Shown: positions 10,601-22,600 of the stretch, in pieces
Layout: every line of letters starts with the position of its first letter
How positions within the stretch are numbered: position 1 is the first letter of the stretch
DNA from: Ignelater luminosus
Taxonomy: Eukaryota; Arthropoda; Insecta; Coleoptera; Elateridae
DNA length: 64,000 nucleotides
Reading direction: 5' to 3'
NCBI GenBank assembly: GCA_011009095.1
Contig: VTPC01000404.1
Location: 1 to 64,000, forward strand
The notes under the pieces: model-generated
What the model saw: the letters and a program-made list of their open reading frames with translations, nothing else
Databases searched by the model: none
What the model was told of the DNA's origin: nothing
Made by a program: the position numbers and the translations under genes

Positions 10601-13600
10601 GATTTACGTAAACGCAATCGTTTTCATACCGTTATTTACGCATTTTTCAATTACAGTATAGATTAATGAAAGCTTTGTTCAAATATAATTATTTATAAGG
10701 TACATTCAATTTTTAGCAGAATATTGATTTAAAATTGAGCTTTATTAGTTTGCTGTTATAAACTCAAAATAGCTGTTCTGGATATAAAATCATTAAAAAC
10801 AGATTATCATTTGTTCAGTAACTTTAAAATGCAATATAATTTACATTTTTTCCAATCATTTATAATTGTGTTCAGTTGTTCAGCAACTTTGATTATTTTT
10901 CTTTGAAATAAATGTATACAGGGTATCCCGAAATAATACCGACAACGTTTAACCACTGATTCCGGGTTAACAAATGACGATGGTTCATCGAAATGAAGTT
11001 AGGTAAAAAGTTTCTTGTTTTTTAGTTTAAACTGTCAAAGTCAACGCAAGTTTTTCTTAATTTTTTAACTGCGTCTTACTGAATCTATCCATCGTAATGA
11101 AATTTGGTATGTTGGCTTGTGGAGTTAACAAATTCTTTTAATTTGAATATTCCAACAGTACTCTTACTCGCGTAAAAGTTTTGTACTCACTGCAAGCTTA
11201 CTGTTAACATTCTCAACAATCTTTACTAAAATAAGCAAAAAGACTTTTAACGAATGATTTAATTTAACTTGTTCAAAACATAAGAATAATACAAATGATA
11301 AGAAAAAAGAAAAAAAATAAAATCAATCAATTAATCTTTGGATGCAGGCTTGAACGCATCGTAGAAGGGACGTTCTTACATTTCGAAGAATGTTTGGAGT
11401 TTGCCGAATTTCTTGGGATACATCCAATGCTTTGTTCCATAATTGTTCTCATGTGCGATAAACTGTATCTTTTAATGAACCCCAGAGATAAAAATCCCGA
11501 AGTGTAACATCTGGAGATCGGGATGACCATTTAATTGGAGCGTCGTTACCTCGAGCAATCCACCCACCAACGAAATTTTCATTTAAGTGATTCCTAACTG
11601 GAACGGTGAAACGTGTAGGGGTCCCATCGTGCATGAAGATCATTCGATGGCGTACTATTATAGGTATATCGTCCGACAAATCCTGTAGTGTAGTTTGCAG
11701 AAACTCCAAATAAGACTGGCCGTTCAATCTTGCTGGTGGCACAACGGGGCCAGTTAAAACATCTCCAATAATTCCTCTCCAAACATTAATAGAAAATTGC
11801 CGCTGAAAAAAGCTTGGTCAGACTTCGTAAGGATTTTCATCACTCCACACATGAAGATTGTGAAAATTAATAACACTATTTCTTGTGATACATGACTTAT
11901 CCGTAAACTAAATTGTCTGCAGGAAACCATCTTCTCGGACAAAGCGATTAATGAACCATTCGCAGAATTTCATTCTAAGCATAATCTTCTTCCTGCAAAC
12001 CTTGAACGGGCTGAATGTGATAAGGCCGCAATACTCCTGCAGTACTCAATGAACGATGCTTTTATTAACATCAAATCGCTTTGCCAGACTGCGAACACTT
12101 TCCTTGGGATTCTCTTCTGTGGCATGCAAAATTTGTTCCTCGTCTTCAACATCTAACTGACGAGGCCAACTAGTATTACCAGCAACCTTCTTAACTGTTT
12201 CGAATTTCTTCAATCTCTGATCCACCACAGCAAATGACAATTCGTTTGACACTCTTCCAATATTAAATGCATGTCTACATATTCGTTATACGAATATTCC
12301 ATTATTAAATCAGAACATCAAAAACAGAAACCAAATAACAAGATACCAAGAAAATGAAAAATTGGAATGAAAACAATGTAATGATGGACAAAACAAAATT
12401 ACAAGTGTCAAATTCGCAAATCATATAAACAGTAAAGCAACAGTAAACAAATGAAACAAATTTTCATGGCAATGCGATTTGCTTTACCCGTGACGAGATT
12501 AGTAACGATCTTTCAAACATTCGAAAAAGCTTAATTTTTTCGAAAACAGTTGAGTTTACCAAAAAATTGCAAGAGGTGAATTTTCTTGCAGAAGAAGTGA
12601 ACTTTTAAATAGTAATGCTCAAATTTTAAAATTTTGCCCCTGGAAACAGTTCTAGGCCTTCAAAGAGAAGTGTGCGTGCAAAACTCTACGCTCTAAATTA
12701 TTAATTTCATCGATATTTTAGGAAAAAGATCATCTTAACTCCACAAGTTAACATACCAAATTTCATTACGATCAATGGATTCAGTGAGACGCAGTTAAAA
12801 AATTAAGAAAGTTGTGTTGACTTTGACAGCTTATAACTCAAATACGAGAAACTTTTTTTTGATGAATCGTCATTTGTTCTCCAGAATCAGTGGTTAAACG
12901 TTGTCGGTGTTATTTTGGGACACCCTGTGTACAGTATTACAATCCAGAGATATCTTTGTGTAACTGATTAATATTTTAGTTTTTCTTTTAAAAATTGCTA
13001 GATACCTAAAACTCACGAAATCATTTAATAATAGTGAAATTTGTTTTATATTCATGAATCACCCACCACCCATGCATTTTGTTGTGAATTATAAATCATT
13101 AAAATATGAATCATGCTCATCATAATCGGTTGATAATAATGTGACTTTTCATTCTTAGAAGTTGTATGAGAAGACATATTTCTTTAATTGAATGTACATG
13201 ACATTTCTTTTCTCTGTAGTTAGTATACATTCGAATCCAAGCATTAAGTGATAACGGACAAGTATGGTTGTTAAAAATATGTGATACTGCAGCTATCTAC
13301 AAACTACACCAAAATTATTTCGTTTAAAAGCATATTTACACCATATCATGTAGCTATCATTCCGATAATGCAGACAAAAAACTTGATTATTGATGCAAGA
13401 GTATTGTATCCAAGGCTTCATATACTCAACACAAGTGGTCGTCCTCATCGGCCCATCATTAAATGTTGTGCTGGCTTTTTCTTCTTGTTGTCTTTGGTAA
13501 TCCGATATGGCCCAACATATCGGGAGTGCAATTTTGATCCAGGACCTCGTTGGATACGCTTAATTGCCACGAGATAGTCAATATTATATTTTCGGGAACA

Positions 13601-16600
13601 TCTTCTCCTTAAGTTGTAAGTATATTTGTTTTCTTCCTGGACCTTGAAAATTTGAGTCTTCGCGGCCCGTCGAAGTTCATCGCGAGGGTCGCTACTGTGA
13701 TTTCACTAATTTTCATTCTCGTACCCATTAATAACTCAAACGGCGTCGTATCAATAGAACGTTGATACGTTGAGTTATGTATACCTATTTGCACTTGGTC
13801 AACGTATTTATACCATTTACGAGAGTCCTCGGCAGAAAGTTTGGTATAATTATTTTATTTACTCGTTGTACCTGACCGTTGTTAGCGCGAGCTAATCCCG
13901 TTGTGACTTTAATATGTTTAATTCCTTTTTCGGTACAATAATCAGAAAATTCATTTGAAGTAAAAGCCGACCCCTGTTTGAAATTATTTGATGAGGGTTC
14001 CCGAACGTCTTTTTTTGTATTCTTAATTTGTCAATAACTTCTCTTGAGGTTGTGGATTTCACTGGATGTAACCACACGAATTTAGTAAAACAATCGACTA
14101 CGGCTTTAAACTGCGGTTCTAATGCTTGTTCGTCGACATAAGAGGTCGTAAATGATCCACATGGTATATGTGCAACGGCTTGTCTTCTTTAAACAAAGAA
14201 TGCAGAAAACTTTCCTTTTTACCTTCCCACAACTTCACTGTATGCGACGTAAGTTTAATACCCCTATAGTTTTTGCAGTCCTGGCTATCCCTTTTTCCTT
14301 AATAGATAGGCACCATTACGCTCGCCTTCCAGGTTTCCGGGATCCTCTCTTCGGCACACACCTTGCGCATGAAGTCCCATAGCATGTCAATTCCTTCCAC
14401 TCCCAATGCCTTCTACGCCTCCATCAGAACACTATCTCGCCCCGCCGCCTTATCGTTCTTTGTTCTCCTTAAGCCCTCTCGTATCTCCTCACGACTTATT
14501 CCAGGTGTTACATTTTCGCTTATCGGGCCAGGTCCTTGAGCAATTCTCTTCGTTCAACAACTTCTTGAAGTGGTCGTACCATCTCAGCTTGATGTTTTCT
14601 TCGCTTCTAAACACCTCTCCACTGTCCTTAATCTTCTTTACATCTTTTAAGGCCCTATCCTTCGTCTTTGCTATGCTATACAGCCTGTTCTGCCCTTCCG
14701 GCGTTTCCAATGTCTCGTACAATTCATCTTGAGCACTAGCCTTTGCTATGGCGACTGCTCACTTTGTCCTCTATTTGCTGTGAGAGGTCATATTTCTTTT
14801 TGACCTTTTTCTTCTCTCGAACCGTCTGCTGGACCTCCTCGTTGCACCACCATGATTCCTTGTCTTCAGGAGGGCCTTTACGGGATGTTAACCATAGCAT
14901 CTCTTCTCCAGCTTCCAACACCATTCTGCAGATTTTTTCCCACCAATCATTTGCTTCGCTTCGCCACCTTACTTTTGCTAGAACTTCCCCCTTCGAGGTG
15001 TTCTCTTTAATTCTATATGTCAGTCCACTATTACAGGTCGATGTTGACTAGCTATACACTGACCCCTTATCACTTTACAGTTTCGAACTTTTCCAAGTTG
15101 TGTACGTCTACATAGACGTACTGATGTTTTGCGTTCTTGAAGAAGGTGTTTATCACTGCCATATCACATGCCACAGCGAAGTCCAACACGCTTCTGCGTT
15201 TCTTTCTCCAGCCCCCACCCTCCGTGTATTCTATCCACTTCTGCTCTGTCACTACCTATGTGGCCCTTTAAGTCGCCTCCTAGGAAGCATCTTTTCTCTC
15301 TGGGTATTTCCGCCATTTCTTGGTCCAACGATCTTCAAAACTTTTCTTTTTCTTCGTTCTCACGCCCTAGGTAGAGTGTGCACACGATGCCGATGGTAGT
15401 AATTCCTCCTTCCAGTCTAATGTTCATCACCCTGTCACTCCATCGGTTGACTCGGATCAGGCGTTCCGTCCAAGTCTTGTTAAGGATGATTCACACACCA
15501 TTTTTTCCGTCTCTGTCACTCAATAGCTTTTGCAGATCAGACTCTACTAAACTATCAGCTGCAAAAACATAGCTGAGTGCCTTTACTTGTGCCGCTTTTG
15601 ATCCGGCACGATGAATAATTTCATAATTAAACTCTTCCAACAGTAATGCCCATCTGATGGCTACTCTTGTTGCCAGGTCCTTCTTTGATATTGTTTTTTG
15701 AAAAGCAGCACAGTCAGTCACAATGTTAAATGAGATTATGAGGAGATAAACACGATGTTTCTTTAAGGATTCACCGATAGCTAATCCTTTTAACTCGTAA
15801 CTGTAATATTTCTGTCCCGCGGAAGTCGTTTTTCTGCTCATAAGATAAACTGGAAAAAAATGATTATCTGTAGACAATTTCTGTAATAACACAACACCAC
15901 AACACCAACACATGCGTCGATATGCAATTCAGTTTCATTCTCTTTATTACAAATGGATAACACCGGTTCTTCTGATAACAGTTTTTTAAGTTTATTATAA
16001 GCACAACGTTCGTTATTACTGAAGATGAAGAAATCTTAACGGAGCATATCACTCAGTGCTTTGGCGATTATAGAATATTCTTTTATGAACTTCCGAAAAT
16101 AACTGGTAAGCCCGAGAAAACTTTGCACTTGTTTAGTGTTTTTTGGTTCCGGAAAATCGATCACGGCTTTCACTTTTTCGGGAGACGGCGATATCGATCC
16201 AAAGTTTTTGCTAACATATTCAGTGGGCATATCTCATCTAGCCACTTTAATTTTGACCATTTTTGGCTCCAAAGTAGCTAGCTTTGTAATCTTGTAGTCG
16301 CCTTTGACCTTTGGACAAAACTCGTCTGAGTGACGTTCTGCCATTTTGTGCTGAAATTCAAATTAAGCAGGTTGCCTGAAGAGTTTACTTGCCGTCTAAA
16401 TTGCAGGCTATAATTAATTCATAAGCGCTCTGGCTTTGTCAGTGCCGTCAAAAGTAATGATGGGAGCAGTTTCCTAACCTTAGATTTCATTCAACATTCA
16501 ATCAAAAAAGAAGTGCAATTTGCGCGCAATGCTTGTGGCATGGCATATGAAGTTCAGCCAATCAGGAGTTTTTGCATTGACATCATCGTGATTACTGTTT

Positions 16601-19600
16601 CTTAGGGTGGTCCAAAACATATTGAACTTGAACTAGCCTTCTGGGCACCTTTCCACTTTTATATATTTGGCATTAGTATTAAATTGCCAAAATTTCAGAC
16701 TTCTACGATTTTTGGAAGGCAGTGCTCAACGACTTAAATTTTTGGATTAATCTCTTAACTATCAATTAAAGTTTTATCGACCTCTTATAAACAATCCAGA
16801 AAACAAGAAAGCCATTTGCAGAAATTTTTTCAGCAAGCCTTGTAGGTAAAGGTTTTTAGTGTCCCCAAGATTTTTCACTAACGAGTTTAAATTTAAATTT
16901 AATTTTAATAATATAATAAAAATAGTCAGGAATATTTATTGCTACTATATCATTGCCAATACAATACGATTCTTATAGTTATGTAATTATAACAATATAA
17001 AAATGCACTAAGTGAAAAACGTAATAAATACATACATAGTAAAATAGTAAAATAAGTAAGGTTATCCATCAGTAACGGTTTTGTCTTGGATCTTATTAAA
17101 TATCCACAGTATTGCAATTGCAATCGATGTTGTATATAACTGAAAAGTTGTATGAATCATAAATATTCAATTTACCGATTGAAGTGTTCATACACTTATG
17201 TTCATCGACTATTCTGTACACGTAATCGGCTAATCCAGGGTTTATATAATTTTCGAGTTTGCAGTACACTTTCCAGGAACAACGTGGATGTTCTTGTCGA
17301 TGTATTGGTTTCACTTTTCGTACTATTACTCCTGGAAGTATATGAGAAAAAAATACTCTTCGAGACTCATGATGAGCCACTTCTGCGTCTGGATACATTC
17401 CAGGTGGAAAAGGAAATACCCACGTTTTCGGACATGGCATAATAGCCATTTTTATAAAATGTATTTCCACTAAAATAAATGAATACCTATATTTTAAAAA
17501 ACTAAAATACAAGATTTTTACGTTACTCACCAAATTAATTAATCGATCTGTGTCGACTCAAATCGAAGTTAGATATTACAAAACGAAAACGAAATCACGA
17601 CGGCCAAACGAACAAATAAACCAGTTGATTGCAAACATAAAGCTTTCTTTGTAACGAACGTAACAGACAAGGAGTTGCCAGCCGTTTGTAATCGGCAATA
17701 CGCCGCGCATGCGCCTTCTGAATTCACCCTAGTTTGAAATTTCAATTGATTGGCGCTTTATTTAAATAAATATACAAATCATTAAATACGCTGCGTAGAT
17801 TAGTTCTGACTTGGAAATAGTATTCAAATGTCATGAAACTTAAATTTGAAAATTCTTATGCAATTATTAACTATGAACTATTAACATTTGCGAGACAAAT
17901 ATTTAATACTAAGAGGCCCACCCGTGGTAAACTACATGTATTTTATTTTATGTTTTCATTTTTATTCATTTTAACCTCATTTATTTAAATTGACATACTG
18001 TAATCATATAGACGGGGTGCCATGTGCTATCTGTAACCATAGCGACGGTTGATATGATCGTGTCCCAATATATTGTTAGCGTGCAAAATTATTATATTAG
18101 AAGATATGAAAATGGATATAACTACCTATAAATAAAGAAGTTTAAATTTTATTTTGAGGAAGAAGAAGAATTTGAATGGTTACGAAAAATTACTGTTATT
18201 TTAAGCAAAACGATTTTCAGACGGGAAGGCCATCCCGGATTTTAATAGTTCTCTTTTGCTGAGTTTGTTAAATCAGATATTCTAACCCTTAAAAACAGAT
18301 CAGTTTTCTTATTTCGATGCGTTTTAAAAACTTCCATGGTAAAAACTCAAAAACAGAGTCATTTTGCCCAAAATTCGATAGTTTTCAAAAGTGTGAGTTA
18401 GGGAAATGAATTTAAAAACTGGTCAATTTTCACGGTTCAACGCATGTTTTTGGGGGTTATGTTGAGATTGAAATTGAGGTGCATAAAAGTTGTTATCCTT
18501 CTTAATAATATCTATCCTTTCATCTCTTCTTTTTCGGTCTCATTATGCAGATAATCATTTTCATTTGAGAATTCGCTTGAATCGTCACTTATGTAAGATC
18601 TAGACGACTCACTGTCACATGTGGTTTCCAATATCTTTTTTCAACTCTGAGATTTTTTCTTTGGGGATTTTATACCCTTGAACCTGCAACTAATTTATCG
18701 CTGGTCTGATTAGAGACTTGAGCATCATTCTCATTTCCAAAACCGCATCAGCAAAAGCGCAATTCGTCAGCACGCCAGTGGCAACGGTTGACTCCGGAAT
18801 AACGTTTGGGTTAAATGGTCATATTCCTGTTGCTCTACACCCACACATAACATTTGCAGTTGACATTAACTTCAACCAAACTTGGATAAATATTTCCCCA
18901 AGTCTTGCTCTGGTATAGTGCGTTCATTGGGATGATTAACCTAATAATTTAAGATCTCTTCATTCCAGTACGCTTCGAAGCTTCTGAAAACGACTTTATG
19001 CGGTGGTTGGAGTTCATGTGTACTGTTGTTTGGTAAGCAGAACAGACTTATATCGTGTCGTTCGGCAGCTTCGACAATGCGAATATGTAAATAGATGAGA
19101 AGAAGCCCCATCAAAGATCAACAAAGTGGGTCCAGTAGTTTTAAATGTGGCAAAATGCTTTAACCATTTTATAAAGGCATCGGTTGCCATGCTTCCCTTC
19201 TTAGTCATTTGAATTTTGGACTCTGCTGGTGGGCTAATATACCACTCAGGTTTAATGCGCACACCTTCAAAAATGAACAGTGGAGGAATAGATTGTCCTA
19301 ATGTCGAAACATTTTCCTCATGCTCGGGTACAATAAGATGTACGACATGGTGATTGAAATTTCGATGTCGTTTCGAGAAACACAATCTGCAGTTGTCGGT
19401 AAACATCGCCTTTATTTTTGAATTGCGCGGGGCGTGAATACTTATGGCCCCTCACACTCAGCTGATATACGACAACGTTCTGCGAGTTCAACGAGTGATA
19501 ATATTTTATATGCTATTTTACAATGCTTTTAATTATAAATAAAAAACCCATCTGCGTTCATTTAGTAAATTCAAATGTTAATACATTTCACTGAAAAAAA

Positions 19601-22600
19601 CGAGGTTAAGTTGTTTATATTTGTCAAAATCATAAGTTGTCGTGTACCAATGTCACACCACTGCGCAAACTCACAATTTTAATACTGCTTAGTGTGTGTC
19701 TGCTAGCAATAGAAATGGTAATTTATCTAAATGGTCATTTACTTTAATGACAATTAAACTCTCAGTGTGTCGAGGGTATTACATAAAACATTTTTAAGCA
19801 TTTTTTGTCTGCTATTTTTTGGCAATGGAAAAACAATGTTGAATTCCGTTTTCCTTCACAAAAGTGAAAATGGACAGTGTACAATTAATTATTCAACAGA
19901 TACTTAAGAAATGTTCATAATCCAGTACTATTGCAAGCAACCACCTGCCTGGAAGCTAACGGAGGACAATTTAAACATTTGTTAAACTAAATTATACTAA
20001 GTTTAGGTTTAAGTTCCTTTAATTCTGTTACCCATCTAAACTTGGTTTTCAGTGTTTAAATGCTTAGTGGTGTTTGTTAAATAACTGCTTTAACAGTTAA
20101 ATATACACTGTGTTCATTTTAAAAGTGTCCACTCTCAATAAAGAATGAGCGGGTTGGCATGTTTTATTGCGAGAAAAGGGGTATATCTATTTCTTAAGAG
20201 GGAATCTCGAACCCCCACCTACCCCCACCACAAATCTTTAAATGGTACCATACACTTTGTGATCCCTCAAACGAAAGGTGTTTTGACATAGAATACGCCA
20301 CTTCAAACCAAATTTAAATAGGTTTTACTGTTCACAAAGTGTATACAGTCGTCACGGGCCTGGAAGCTTCGGCCCGTGCAGGGGCGCTGCAGCATTAGAA
20401 ATCGTCTCAACCTTCTCAAAACCGAATTAATGTCAATAAATATACATTTTCCAAGAAGATTGAAGATTGTGCTAAAATATCATAAATTGCTTAAAAAAGA
20501 TGTCTCTAGAATCATAAATAAATATCTTAAAATACCAGTGGGAGACCTGAAAAAGGCTCGATGCATTTTTTCCTACGAGGTCATCTTCCCGGTCGAAAAC
20601 GCAAAAAATCCAAATGTGCACCATGGTAGAGATAAGGCAAAAGTACGTAAAAAATGTAGTATACCCTTTTTTGTAAAACCACTGAAAATTGCACGATGTA
20701 ACGGAGACAAAATATATGCTATTCACCACCTTTTTGCATAAGGGTTGGCAATGATATTGTTTTGCTAAGTTGTTACACCTGAAATATATATTCAATTATG
20801 TTAATGTTGGCTGTACAATTTCTGTGCGAAAAAAGATAATCCATGTTGCCAGAAGTATCTTTTTTACAAACAAACAAAACAAAAGATAGTTTGACGCTGA
20901 TGATTTTAAATCAAGTAGGTTTTAAAGAGATTTTGTTAATTATTAGTCATGGCAATGCATCGCATCGTGAACCGCACAGTAGAGGAGTTGGCGGCCAAAA
21001 GAGTGCAATTGAGTAGTCAAAGGAAACGTTGCGGAAAGATATCTCGCTCTATCCAATAATTTATTCTTATGGTGAGGACTACACTAAGAGTTATCAGAGT
21101 ATAGCATGTGTGCTAGGAGGCGATATGATTGTTTAATTAATAAAATAGGAGTCTTATTGATCGCCTAAGACATCATAATTATCTTTGCATGCCAGATACT
21201 TCTTCAAAATAGACATTATTACTTCAAGACATCATGTAGGAGCATGGGCCTACTCTATATCAGGCATAGTTTTTGTATATTCCTGAATTTCAATGTCATG
21301 AAGACATAAAAGACTGAGTGAAAAAAGAAGAATATTTTCAAAAGATGGTAAATTATTCTAAGAACATTTTTTATACTTAAAAATAACACCCTGTATATAT
21401 TTCTTTTGTATAACACATTTACGTTGTTTTTAGATGAGGATTGGGCATGCTTTTGATTTGTTAAGTTGGAAGCTGTGTGATTACATTTTTGTTATATTGG
21501 AAACCATGCATGCTTCCCAAATGACATTTTTGACAACGTTGCCTTTTTTGCATTTTAATCTAGTTTGTTTAATTACTTGATACTCGCCAGACAATCAAAT
21601 CAAAAAGTATTTGACATTTGCAAAGTTGAAAAGTATGTGGTAGCATACTAAGCAATAAATGACAGAAAACATAACCTTCAAACTTCAAGAAGGTATGTCA
21701 AAGTTGAATGGTCAGATTTCCATCTCATCTAAAAACAGCGTGATCAAGGCATATTTCCAAATTTCTAACTCTGTTTCTTTCTTTTCAGAGACAACAAAAA
21801 TATCGAAAACAATATCTGGGATGGAATACTGTGTTGTGTATTTTTCTTTCTAATAATATCCGTGCTAGCATTTCCAAATGGTCCATTTATAAGACCGCAT
21901 CCAGCCGTATGGAGAATTGTTTTTGGACTGAGCGTTTTATACCTGTTGGCAATTTTATTTTTACTCTTTCAAAATTATCAAACCGTAAAAAGTATATTCT
22001 TATGGCTAGATCCAAGCTTAGCAAATTTCCATATAGATATGGAAAAAGAATATGGAGTCAATTGTTCGGATATAACTTTAGAAAGAGTCTGGAGTCATCT
22101 GGATGTCTTTGCATTAGGACATTATTTGGGATGGATGTTTAAAGCAATTTTAATTCGCCATAATGGAATACTCTGGGCTATTAGTTGCATGTGGGAGATA
22201 ACAGAAATTGCTTTCGCTCATCTTTTGCCTAATTTTATTGAGTGCTGGTGGGATGCTTGGATATTAGATGTTTTATTATGTAATGGATTTGGAATTTGGT
22301 GTGGATTACGCATTTGCCGTATGCTAGAAATGCGAGAATATAAATGGGTTAGCATAAGGGACATTCATTCGACTACAGGAAAGATTAAAAGAGCCGTTCT
22401 ACAATTTACACCTGAAAGCTGGGCTTCAGTTAGATGGCTCGATCCGAAATGCTCTTATATGCGTATTATTGCATTTTGTCAGCTAGTCTTATTTTGGCAA
22501 ATTTCTGAATTGAACACCTTTTTTTTAAAGCATGTCTTTGAAATGCCACCTTCGCACCCACTAGTCACTGGCCGTTTAATATTAATTGGTGTTATAGTAG

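Noticed and set aside
20376..20741. 121-codon plus-strand ORF and its antisense 107-codon ORF
   Set aside because: No ATG at the proposed start on the plus strand, no recognised domain, and it follows a repeat-like GC-rich block.
21831..22142. 103-codon plus-strand ORF overlapping Pss exon 2
   Set aside because: Shadow frame of the phosphatidylserine synthase coding exon.
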